Shown one piece after another: positions 1 through 7,664 of a stretch of DNA of 15,833 nucleotides. The stretch covers positions 1 through 15,833 of the forward strand of contig JAJZFQ010000166.1 in assembly GCA_021805275.1 (NCBI GenBank), written 5' to 3'. Under the pieces are notes generated by a model, which saw nothing but the letters and a program-made list of their open reading frames with translations, searched no databases and was not told the origin of the DNA. Within the stretch, counting starts at the first letter, position 1, and each line of letters begins with the position of its first letter. A program made the translations under genes and the position numbers. This stretch comes from Pseudomonadota bacterium. GTDB lineage: Bacteria; Pseudomonadota; Gammaproteobacteria; Steroidobacterales; Steroidobacteraceae.

Positions 1-102
1 CCCGCGGCAAGCCCCCTCGAGAGGACCGCCGAGCGTAACGCGCAGCCGAGTCGGACGCCGCGTGTGCCTGCGGTGCGCGACCCTGATCCGCTACGCACCG
101 GC
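1..102. other. Short flank, no supported gene
   Basis: This stretch lies beyond the stop codon of the minus-strand PAS-GGDEF-EAL gene. No terminator-like hairpin with long arms and no convincing partial gene is visible. One plus-strand frame stops at about base 38 and could be the last dozen codons of a gene entering from the left, but it is too short to judge. Confidence 0.4.
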
Positions 103-3100
103 TCAGGTGCCGAACAGCCGCTCCGCTTCGGCCGGACGCCCGAACAGGTACCCCTGGTAGCGGTCGCATCCGCACTCGCGCAGCACGTCGAGCTGCGCCT
201 GTGTCTCGACGCCCTCGGCGATGACATCCAGACCCAAATGCCCGGCGATGGCGATGATCGTGGCGACAATGGCCCGATCGTTCGGGTCCGTCACGATGTC
301 ACGCACGAACGTCTGGTCGATCTTCAGCTGATCGAGCGGCAGCTGCTTCAGATACTGCAGCGAGGAGTAGCCGGTGCCGAAATCATCGAGCGAGAACTGC
401 ACGCCCTCCTCTTTCAGCCGGCGCATGGTCATGACCGTCTTCTGCACATCCCCCTGCAGCATCGTCTCGGTCAGCTCGAGCTTCAGCCGCCGGGCCTCGA
501 TGCCGTGCCGGGCGATGGCGTTGCGCACCTGCTCGGCGAACTGCGGCTGCTGGAACTGCAGCGGACTGACGTTGACCGCGAGTGTCAGTGCCCGAGTGGA
601 TGGCGCCTCGCTCCAGGCGGCGAGCTGCGCGCAGGCGGTGTCGATCACCCACTCGCCGATCGGCAGGATCATCTGCGTCTCCTCGGCAAGTCCGATGTAC
701 TCCCCCGGCGGCACCAGACCCCGCACCGGATGATTCCAGCGCAACAGCGCCTCGGCCCCGATGACGCGGCGCACCGCATCGACCTGGGGCTGGTAGTGCA
801 GCATGAACTGCCCGGCGCCGACCGCCTTGCGCAGCTCGCCCTCGAGCGCGGCCCGGGAACTGACCATCCTCTGCATGTGCGGGTCGAAGAAGCGCAGCGC
901 GCCGCGCCCGGTGCTCTTGGCCTGGTTCAGCGCGATGTCGGCCTGCTGGATCAGATCGTGCGCACCCATCTGGTGACCGGGCAGCAGCGTCGCTCCCACG
1001 CTGCAGCTGACGTGAACGTGATCTCCGAACGGCCCGTACGGCAAGGCCAACATGCGCATGATCTTCAGGCCGAACGCCTCGGCATGCGCCGCCGCCGCCC
1101 AGGGCTGTGACCCGAGATCCTCCAGCAGCACCATGAACTCATCGTCGCCCATGCGCGCAACCGTATCGCCGTCGCGAACCTCCCCGGCGAGCCGCGTTGC
1201 GACCTGCTGCAGCAGTGCATCACCGGCGGCGTGACCCATCGTCTCGTTGACGCTCTTGAAATTATCCAGGCCGAACAGCAGCAGCGCCCCGTGCCTGCCG
1301 GTGCGCGCACCGGCGGAGATCGCCTGGCGCAGTCGATCCTGCAGCAACTCGCGGTTCGGCAGACGAGTGAGCTGATCGAAGAAGGCGAGCTGGCGGATCC
1401 GATCCTCGAATTGCTTGCGCTCGGTGAAGTCCAACATGCACGCCACCGTGAGCGCGCCGTCCTCGAGCACGATCCGCCGCGCACTGACCAGCAGCGGGAA
1501 CTCGCTGCCGTCACGACGCAGACCGACGGTCTCGTACTCATTCGGCGCATCGCCATCACCGCGGCGCTGCTCGATGATCTCTCTCACCGCCGGACGTGCC
1601 CGCGGCGCGATGCGCTCCAAGTAGGGCGTCGCCAGCGTCGCCGCCGCCGTGCCGTAGCCGAACATCTCCACGTACCGGGCGTTGACGTCCACCGTCACGC
1701 CGTCGCGGCTGAATGAAATGCCGACCGGCGACTGTTCGAACAGCGAGCGCAGCCGCAGTTCGCTCTCGCGCAGGCGCGTCTCGGCCAGCTTGCGCGCCGT
1801 GACGTCGCGCGAGGAATTAAAGAGCACCGGGACGTCCTGCAGAGACATCGCCACCGAGCTGACCTCGACCTCGATGACCGTGCCGTCGCGGCGCCGGTGG
1901 CGGGTCTCGAGCACCCTGCGGCGCGGCGACTCGAACCGATCGCGTAAGATGCCCGAGAGCTGCTCGGGCGTGTACAGCGCGTCCCACTGCGACACGTGCA
2001 GGCCGATCATCTGGGCGCGCTCGTAGCCGAGCATCTCGCAGAACGAATCGCTCGCCTCGATGACGTAACCCTCGGGATTGAGGATGTGGATGCCGTCGCT
2101 CGCGTTGCGCAGGATGGCGAGGTTCTTGTCGCTCTCGCGCTGCAGCGCCGTCTCGATGCGCTTGCGCTCGGTGACATCGATCAGACACGCCATGAGCGTC
2201 GAGATCCGTCCCCCCGCATCGCGCTGCAGCGACACGGCGCAGTCCGTGACGTGCAACGCCCCGCGCCGGTCGCGCAGGTTCCACTCCAGACGTTGCTCCT
2301 CGAGCGCCCCGGCGCACAGCGCCGCGAATCGCTCGCGCGTCTGCGGCGGCTGAGTCGCATCGCTCAGTTCGTCCACCGTCTTGCCGATCAGTTCGCGCGC
2401 CTCGTAACCGCTGAGCGCGCAGGCCACCGTGTTCGACTGAACGATGCGCCCGCTGCCGACCTCGACCGCCAGCATCGCCGCCGGGGCGCGCTCGAACAGG
2501 ACTCGATAGCGCTCCTCGGACAGCTGCAGCGCATGCTGGCGCTCCCACATGAGCGCCGCGCTCATCGCCGCGACCATCAGCAGAAAGCCGAGCGGACCGG
2601 GCTCGACGCCGCGCAGCAGCGACAGGCGCATCAACAGTCCAAGGACCGCCAGCGGCACGAAGCACGCCTGTGCGATGAACAGCCACCGCGCCCCGGGCGT
2701 GCGGGTGCGGCGGTAGTGACGCCACAGCGCCGTGAGCGCATACCCCATCACGCCATAGAGCAGCAGCACACCGAGGAGCGTCGGCAGGCCGCTCTGCCCG
2801 GTGCCACGCGTGAGTGTCTCGCCCCAGGGCAATCGCAAGGTGGCGATCCCGCGAAAGCGCCGGTATTGGATGCCGTACGGGAGCACCTCGTTGGCGACGA
2901 GCAGCAACGCGCTCGCCGCCCCATAGGCGCCGAGCAGCACGCGGGCGCGCCGCCCGCGATCACCGACATACAGCGCCACGAACACCGCGACCCACCAGGT
3001 GGCCGCGATGTTGCAATCGATGTTCAGTTTCAGGGCGCGCAGGAACTGCGCGTCGTTGACGGCCTGCAGGCTCTGGGCGCTGAAGATCGCCGCGAACGCA

Positions 3101-3243
3101 CCGAACAGCCCCATGGCGGCGAACGCGAGCAGCGCCGAGCGGTCCGGGCGCCGGGTCGCAGCGGCCGCCAGTACATGCAGCATGGCGCAGACGATTGCGC
3201 CTGCCAGAATGTACAGCGTGGGTACGACGAGCGCGATCACCAC
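103..3243 (-). CDS. Membrane-anchored PAS-GGDEF-EAL cyclic-di-GMP phosphodiesterase
   Basis: This 1046-residue protein is probably a cyclic-di-GMP phosphodiesterase in the inner membrane. Residues 1-235 hold about seven hydrophobic segments, a likely membrane input module. Three PAS domains follow at about 240-362, 368-487 and 491-612, each ending in a V/F-T-x-R-K-type linker. A GGDEF domain spans about 615-785 and an EAL domain about 797-1044. The EAL domain looks active: EALLRW at 831, the Asn of NVSP, the Glu of LTET, DDFGTGYSS, the Lys of LKID, the Glu of AEGVET and the Gln of QGYLFGRP are all present. The GGDEF signature reads GDDEF (699-703), and the first metal-binding Asp is Gly in LFGLDNF, so cyclase activity is doubtful and the domain may only bind GTP. 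The start is GTG, with a second GTG codon directly after it and only a weak Shine-Dalgarno (GGGATAAAG). The family call is secure; the input signal is unknown. Confidence 0.93.
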   Translation of the reverse strand: MVIALVVPTLYILAGAIVCAMLHVLAAAATRRPDRSALLAFAAMGLFGAFAAIFSAQSLQAVNDAQFLRALKLNIDCNIAATWWVAVFVALYVGDRGRRARVLLGAYGAASALLLVANEVLPYGIQYRRFRGIATLRLPWGETLTRGTGQSGLPTLLGVLLLYGVMGYALTALWRHYRRTRTPGARWLFIAQACFVPLAVLGLLMRLSLLRGVEPGPLGFLLMVAAMSAALMWERQHALQLSEERYRVLFERAPAAMLAVEVGSGRIVQSNTVACALSGYEARELIGKTVDELSDATQPPQTRERFAALCAGALEEQRLEWNLRDRRGALHVTDCAVSLQRDAGGRISTLMACLIDVTERKRIETALQRESDKNLAILRNASDGIHILNPEGYVIEASDSFCEMLGYERAQMIGLHVSQWDALYTPEQLSGILRDRFESPRRRVLETRHRRRDGTVIEVEVSSVAMSLQDVPVLFNSSRDVTARKLAETRLRESELRLRSLFEQSPVGISFSRDGVTVDVNARYVEMFGYGTAAATLATPYLERIAPRARPAVREIIEQRRGDGDAPNEYETVGLRRDGSEFPLLVSARRIVLEDGALTVACMLDFTERKQFEDRIRQLAFFDQLTRLPNRELLQDRLRQAISAGARTGRHGALLLFGLDNFKSVNETMGHAAGDALLQQVATRLAGEVRDGDTVARMGDDEFMVLLEDLGSQPWAAAAHAEAFGLKIMRMLALPYGPFGDHVHVSCSVGATLLPGHQMGAHDLIQQADIALNQAKSTGRGALRFFDPHMQRMVSSRAALEGELRKAVGAGQFMLHYQPQVDAVRRVIGAEALLRWNHPVRGLVPPGEYIGLAEETQMILPIGEWVIDTACAQLAAWSEAPSTRALTLAVNVSPLQFQQPQFAEQVRNAIARHGIEARRLKLELTETMLQGDVQKTVMTMRRLKEEGVQFSLDDFGTGYSSLQYLKQLPLDQLKIDQTFVRDIVTDPNDRAIVATIIAIAGHLGLDVIAEGVETQAQLDVLRECGCDRYQGYLFGRPAEAERLFGT

Positions 3244-3313
3244 GGTATCTTTATCCCGGCCCGCAGCAGCTTCAGTCGAGGAGGATCATCCCGTCCACCC
3301 TGCGCTTACGATG

Positions 3314-3337
3314 TGTCCGATGTCACAGGATCGGACA
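3314..3337. promoter_or_regulatory. Inverted repeat upstream of the GGDEF/EAL gene
   Basis: TGTCCGAT (3314-3321) and ATCGGACA (3330-3337) are perfect 8-bp inverted arms around an 8-base centre. A second, overlapping pair, GATGTC (3319-3324) and GACATC (3334-3339), shares the same bases. The element lies about 70-95 bases upstream of the GTG start at 3243, in a less GC-rich patch, where an operator could sit. The binding protein is not known. Confidence 0.4.
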
Positions 3338-3452
3338 TCTGCGCCGGGCCGGCGCAAAGGCGCGCCCACCGTCTCGAGCGCCCCCCGACCTCCCGCGCCG
3401 CTCGCCGCGGCGCGAGTCTGCGCGGGGCACGGGTCGCCCTCGGCCGCAACGG

Positions 3453-3481
3453 TGCCGGGGCCGCGCGTCGCGGCCCCGGCA
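3453..3481 (-). terminator. Perfect 13-bp hairpin past the GH3 gene
   Basis: TGCCGGGGCCGCG (3453-3465), loop CGT and CGCGGCCCCGGCA (3469-3481) form a perfect 13-bp stem with a 3-base loop. It starts 23 bases past the stop codon of the minus-strand GH3 gene. There is no T-run, so it is not a textbook intrinsic terminator, but placement and stability make transcript termination or 3'-end protection likely. Confidence 0.65.
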
Positions 3482-3504
3482 GGCGGGCGGGAACCGCGGC
3501 CCGA

Positions 3505-5763
3505 TCAGTGTGCGCGCAGCGCCACCGCGGCACTGCGATAGTCAACCGGCCAGCGGGCCGAGTGCTGCCACGCCGGCAGGCGGATGCGCACCGTCTGCAC
3601 CAGGTGCTCGGCGGAATCCCCGAGCCACAGCTGGTACGTGCCGGCCGTGCGCACCCAGCGCTGCTGCTTCGTGTCGAACAGCGCGAGCAGGCGCGGATCG
3701 ACGCTTACCGTCAGCGTCCGCGAGGCCCCCGGAGCGAGCCGCACCTTGCGCCAGCCGGCGAGCCGGCGCGGCACCGAGCCGTTCGCCGGCGCGACATACA
3801 CCTGCGGCACCGCGGCGCCGACGCGGTGGCCGACGTTGCGGACCGTGAAGTGCACGATCAGACGGCCGTGCTCGAGGGCCGCCTGAAGTCCCTGGTAGGC
3901 AAAGCGCGTGTAGGACAGCCCGAACCCGAACGGAAACAGCGGCTGACGATGCTTCAGCTGATACCAGCGGTAGCCGACGGCCGCGCCCTGACGGCGGTAG
4001 TCGACCGAGAACGCAGTGCCCGGCGCCAGACCCGCACCCGGCAGATGCGGGAACGCGAGCTCGGCCACCGAGGCCGGGAAGCTCACCGGCAGATGCCCGG
4101 ACGGATCGACCGCGCCAAAGAGCACCCGCGCGATCGAGGTGCCCCCGCCGGTGCCCGGGAACCAGGTCTCGAGGACGCCCGCGACCTGGCCGAGCCACGG
4201 CATCAGCACCGGCCCGCCACTTTCGATCACCACCACGGTGTGCGGATTGGCGCGGGCCACGGCCGCCACCAGGCGGTTCTGCGTGCGCAGGTTCAGCGGC
4301 ACATCGATACTCTCCGCCGCCCACTGCGTCACGAACACCACCACCCGGTTGGCCCACTTCGCCACCTGCTGCGCGTGCGCGAGGTTGCGGCCCGAGGCGT
4401 AGCGGAAACGCGCCTGCGGCGCCTCGCCCATCATCGCCCCGAGCGGAGCGGAAGGCAGATACACCTCGGGTCCGGGGAAGCCCTTCGGTCCGAGACCGCG
4501 CACGGCGCTGCCCCCGACCGGGAAGACCGTGGAGGAACCCCCGCCATCGATCACGCCGCGGTCGGCGTAGCCGCCGATCACCGCGATCCGCCGCACGGTG
4601 CTCGCCAGCGGCAGCACGCCTGCGGCGTTCTTCAGCAGCACGATGCCCTGCTCCTCGTCCGCCTCGGCCACCGCCTGGTCGGCCGCGAAATCGATGTGCG
4701 CCTGGCGCCGGATCGGGTGATCGACCACTCCGACGGCGAACATCGAGCGCAGGATGCGCACGTCCATCTGATCGAGCACGCGCTGCGGCACCCGGCCGTC
4801 CTTCACCGCCTGCGCCAGCGCCGCTCCGTAGTACGGGTGCTGATCGAACACGCTCGAGGCCGAGTCCTGGTCGAGCCCGGCGAGCGCCGAGCGCACCGTG
4901 CTGTGCGTGGCGCCCCAGTCGCTCATCACGTAGCCGCGAAAGCCCCAGTCCCGATCGAGCACATGGCGCAGCAGCCAGCGGTTCTGGCAGTTGTAGTGCC
5001 CGCGCGTGCGGTTGTAGGCGCACATCAGCGCCCCGGGATGCCCGCGCTCGATGGCGAGCTCGAAGCCGAGCAGGTCCGACTCGCGCGCCGCGGCGCGTCC
5101 GATCTGCGCGTCGTACACCGTGCGGCCGGTTTCCTGGTCGTTCATGGCGAAATGCTTCAGCACCGCGATGACGTGCTGGGACTGGATGCCGCGGATCTCT
5201 GCCCCCGCGATCACCCCGGTGAGCAGCGGATCCTCACTCACGTATTCAAAGTCGCGCCCGCCGCGCACCTCGCGCACCAGGTCCGCCCCGGGCCCGAGCA
5301 GCACGTTGAATCCCGAGGCACGCGCCTCGGCGCCGATCATCGCCCCACCGCGCTCGGCGAGGCGGGGGTTCCAGCTCGCCGCGGTCGCGAGCCCCGAGGG
5401 CAGCGAGGTTCTCTGGCGGAACACGTCGCTCGAGGCGCGCTGCGTGGCGACGCCGAGCCCGGCATCGCTCTCCCACTGCGGCGGGATCCCGAGCCGCGGC
5501 ACCCCCGGCACGTAACCCGCCGAGCCCATGCGCACCGCGCGCGGCGGCCGGTAGGCGGTGCCGGGCATGACCGACCCGAAGTAGCCGAACACCAGGCGCA
5601 GCTTCTCGCGCTCGGTCATGGCCCGCACCGCGAGCACGGCGCGCGCATCGGGCGAGAGCTTCGGGTTCAACCACGGCCGCGCCGTGCCGGCCCACGCGCC
5701 GTGTGCGAGAAGCGCACCGAGCAGCAGCACTGCAGGCGCAAAGGATCCCCTGATTCGATGCAT
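3505..5763 (-). CDS. Exported glycoside hydrolase family 3 beta-glucosidase
   Basis: This 752-residue enzyme hydrolyses terminal beta-linked glucose or similar residues from oligosaccharides or glycosides, probably in the periplasm. A signal peptide covers residues 1-25, with cleavage after AWA. The GH3 N-terminal domain follows, with WESD near 97-100, KHFAMNDQET (203-212, the conserved Lys-His substrate-binding pair) and the nucleophile Asp282 in MSDWGATHST. The second domain includes QGIVLLKN (372-379) and a likely acid/base Glu484 in WAAESID. An Fn3-like domain ends the protein at about 650-720. I chose ATG 5763 because the signal peptide starts there and a CTGGAG motif lies about 11 bases upstream. 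The open frame continues upstream, but that extension runs through the promoter and operator. The gene is divergent from the SGLT-type symporter and probably repressed by a LacI-family protein. Substrate specificity within GH3 (glucoside or xyloside) cannot be read from the sequence. Confidence 0.94.
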   Translation of the reverse strand: MHRIRGSFAPAVLLLGALLAHGAWAGTARPWLNPKLSPDARAVLAVRAMTEREKLRLVFGYFGSVMPGTAYRPPRAVRMGSAGYVPGVPRLGIPPQWESDAGLGVATQRASSDVFRQRTSLPSGLATAASWNPRLAERGGAMIGAEARASGFNVLLGPGADLVREVRGGRDFEYVSEDPLLTGVIAGAEIRGIQSQHVIAVLKHFAMNDQETGRTVYDAQIGRAAARESDLLGFELAIERGHPGALMCAYNRTRGHYNCQNRWLLRHVLDRDWGFRGYVMSDWGATHSTVRSALAGLDQDSASSVFDQHPYYGAALAQAVKDGRVPQRVLDQMDVRILRSMFAVGVVDHPIRRQAHIDFAADQAVAEADEEQGIVLLKNAAGVLPLASTVRRIAVIGGYADRGVIDGGGSSTVFPVGGSAVRGLGPKGFPGPEVYLPSAPLGAMMGEAPQARFRYASGRNLAHAQQVAKWANRVVVFVTQWAAESIDVPLNLRTQNRLVAAVARANPHTVVVIESGGPVLMPWLGQVAGVLETWFPGTGGGTSIARVLFGAVDPSGHLPVSFPASVAELAFPHLPGAGLAPGTAFSVDYRRQGAAVGYRWYQLKHRQPLFPFGFGLSYTRFAYQGLQAALEHGRLIVHFTVRNVGHRVGAAVPQVYVAPANGSVPRRLAGWRKVRLAPGASRTLTVSVDPRLLALFDTKQQRWVRTAGTYQLWLGDSAEHLVQTVRIRLPAWQHSARWPVDYRSAAVALRAH

Positions 5764-5949
5764 CACTCTTTGAACTCCAGAGGACCCCCGGCGCTCGGGG
5801 CCTCGATCGATTCGAGCGGCGCGGCGCACCCCTCGCGGATTTCCCCCCAATGCGCACGCCGCCGGCGCTGCTCGCACCGTGCGGCGGGCCGGACGGCGCA
5901 CCCCGCAGGACCTCTCCGGGACCGGGCGGCACACGGCGACCCGGCCTAT

Positions 5950-5978
5950 TTGGAAACGTTTCCAGTCAATTCTAAGTA
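5950..5978 (+). promoter_or_regulatory. Weak candidate promoter for the symporter
   Basis: On the plus strand TTGGAA (5950-5955, 4/6 to the -35 consensus) and TAAGTA (5973-5978, poor -10 match) are separated by 17 bases. The -35 box lies within the LacI-type palindrome. The match is weak and the real start may lie closer to the gene. Confidence 0.3.
5951..5964. promoter_or_regulatory. LacI-family operator (perfect palindrome)
   Basis: TGGAAACGTTTCCA is a perfect 14-bp palindrome with the central CG and AACG/CGTT half-sites typical of LacI/GalR-family operators that control sugar genes. It lies between the divergent GH3 and symporter genes. It starts a few bases past the predicted transcription start of the GH3 promoter, and it overlaps the candidate -35 box of the symporter promoter, so a single repressor could shut both genes. 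No LacI-type regulator gene is in the window. Confidence 0.8.
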
Positions 5979-6003
5979 TCGTGCACCGCGGCGGCACTGT
6001 CAA
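5975..6003 (-). promoter_or_regulatory. Sigma-70-type promoter for the GH3 gene
   Basis: On the minus strand a perfect -35 box TTGACA (5998-6003) is followed after 17 bases by GATACT (5975-5980), a 4/6 match to the -10 consensus. The predicted transcript would start near 5968, just before the palindrome at 5951-5964, leaving a leader of about 200 bases before ATG 5763. Together with the operator it makes a coherent repressible promoter. Confidence 0.6.
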
Positions 6004-6107
6004 TCCGCGCGTACGCCGCGCGCGGCGCGACTCGACAACCGAGCGGCGGATGTTATTCACTGCGCGGATCGCGCACCGCACCGGCGCGCACCGCGAGGTC
6101 GTTGGCG

Positions 6108-7628
6108 TTGAGATTCACCGATGGGGCCGTGGTCGTCGCCTACCTCGCCTGCGTGCTCGTGATCGGCCTCAGCGGCGCGCGCCGTCGCGTGTCGAGCAAC
6201 GAGTTCTTCCTCGCCTCGCAACGCGCGTCCTGGCCGATGATCGGCCTGTCGGTGATCGGCTCGAATTTCTCCCCGAGCGCCCTGATCGGCATCACCGGCT
6301 CGGCGTTCGCGCTCGGCATCTCGGTGTACAACTATGACTGGGTGGCCACCGTCACGCTGGTGGTGTTCGCGCTGTGGCTGCTGCCCCGCCTGCTCGCCGA
6401 GCGCATCTACACCGTGCCGGAGTACTTCGAGCGGCGCTTCGACCGGCGCGCGCGGGTGTGGCTCGCCGCGCTCTCGATCCTGCTCTACATCCTGCTCGAT
6501 GCGGCCGGCTCACTCTACTGCGCCGCATTGGTCGTGCACGCGCTGCTGCCCCATCTGCCGTTCATCGCCACGGTGCCGCCGCTCGCGCTCTTCGCCGCCC
6601 TCTACGCCCTCACCGGTGGACTGCGCGCGGTGATGCGCACCCAGGCCCTGCAGGGGGTGGTCATGATTGGCACGGCGGGTCTGCTCGCCGGCTATGCGAT
6701 CCACGCCGCCGGCGGCTGGCACGCCGTGCTCGCGGCCAATCCTGCGCAGCACCTGCACCTGGTGCTGCCGGCCCGCGACCCGTACATGCCCTGGACCGGA
6801 CTCGCCTTCGGGATGCCGGTGCTCGCGCTCTATTACTGGTGCACCAACCAGGCGGTCGTGCAGCGCACCCTCGCCGCCCGCTCGGTGGCCGACGGCCAGC
6901 GCGGCGCGCTCCTCACCGGGGCACTGAAGCTCACCTCGCTGCTGCTCATCGTCGCCCCCGGGCTCGCCGGCCGGGCCTTGTTTGCGCATCTGCACCGCGA
7001 TGACGATGTGTACATCCGCCTGGCGCTGACGCTCCTGCCGCCCGGGGTGCTCGGCGTGTTCCTCGCAGCGTTCCTCGGTGCGCTGATGGCCTCGCTGTCG
7101 GCGACCTACAACAGCGCCGCCACCGTGATCTCGATCGACTTCATCCGCCGCGCCCGTCCACACCTCGATGAGCGCAGCACGGTGCGCGCCGCGCGCATCG
7201 CGACCGCCCTCGCCATGCTGCTCTCGGCCGCCTGGGTGCCGCAGATCGCGCGCTTCCCCTCGCTCTGGCAGTACCTGCAGGCGGTGCTCGCGTATTTCAC
7301 CCCGCCGGTGGCCGCCGTGTTCCTCGCCGGCGTGCTCTGGCCGCGCGCCAATGCCCGCGGCGCCTTCGCCGGCCTCATCGCCGGGACTGCCCTCGGCGCG
7401 CTGCTGTATGCACTGGCCATCCTCGGCATCGCGCACGTCCAGTTCCTCAACGTCGCCGGACTCGGCTTCGCCGTCTCGCTCGTGGCGCTCGTGCTGGCGA
7501 GCCTGACGCTACCGGGCGTCGCGGCGGCGCCCGCCCGCCCTGAGCGTCCGGGAACCCCGCGCAGCGTGACGCTCTTCGGGGCCGGACTGCTGGTGCTCAC
7601 CGCGCTGATCGTGGCCACCTTCTGGTGA
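6108..7628 (+). CDS. SGLT-type sodium/sugar symporter (SSS family)
   Basis: This inner-membrane transporter of about 506 residues probably couples sodium influx to uptake of glucose or a related sugar. It has roughly 13-14 hydrophobic segments, the usual number for the solute:sodium symporter family. Family marks are YYWCTNQAVVQRTLAA (242-257), very close to the vSGLT signature, and SATYNSAATVISIDF (331-345), which carries the Ser/Ala residues of the Na2-site helix. No ATG fits the N-terminus. TTG 6108 is preferred because GAGG (6095-6098) lies 9 bases upstream; the in-frame TTG at 6102 is only 3 bases from that motif. A TTG start implies modest translation. The gene is divergent from the periplasmic GH3 enzyme, so its cargo is probably the monosaccharide released there. 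The exact sugar is an inference. Confidence 0.92.
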   Translation: MRFTDGAVVVAYLACVLVIGLSGARRRVSSNEFFLASQRASWPMIGLSVIGSNFSPSALIGITGSAFALGISVYNYDWVATVTLVVFALWLLPRLLAERIYTVPEYFERRFDRRARVWLAALSILLYILLDAAGSLYCAALVVHALLPHLPFIATVPPLALFAALYALTGGLRAVMRTQALQGVVMIGTAGLLAGYAIHAAGGWHAVLAANPAQHLHLVLPARDPYMPWTGLAFGMPVLALYYWCTNQAVVQRTLAARSVADGQRGALLTGALKLTSLLLIVAPGLAGRALFAHLHRDDDVYIRLALTLLPPGVLGVFLAAFLGALMASLSATYNSAATVISIDFIRRARPHLDERSTVRAARIATALAMLLSAAWVPQIARFPSLWQYLQAVLAYFTPPVAAVFLAGVLWPRANARGAFAGLIAGTALGALLYALAILGIAHVQFLNVAGLGFAVSLVALVLASLTLPGVAAAPARPERPGTPRSVTLFGAGLLVLTALIVATFW

Positions 7629-7634
7629 GCCCTC

Positions 7635-7656
7635 GCGCCGCCGTCCCTGGCGGCGC
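7635..7656. terminator. Bidirectional terminator between convergent genes
   Basis: GCGCCGCC (7635-7642), loop GTCCCT and GGCGGCGC (7649-7656) form a perfect 8-bp stem filling the 36-base gap between the stop of the symporter (7628) and the stop of the TonB-dependent receptor (7665). The symmetric position between two converging genes suggests it ends transcripts from both sides. No T-run is present on either strand. Confidence 0.6.
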
Positions 7657-7664
7657 CGCGGCGC

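Noticed and set aside
5764..6081. Upstream extension of the GH3 frame to an earlier start
   Set aside because: The extension would translate the operator and promoter and would bury the signal peptide; ATG 5763 has its own ribosome site.
1996..6111. Plus-strand open frame of 1371 codons antisense to the PAS-GGDEF-EAL and GH3 genes
   Set aside because: It runs across two well-supported genes and their promoter, is full of Arg, His, Gln and Pro, and matches no family. Such frames arise opposite high-GC coding sequence where stops are rare.
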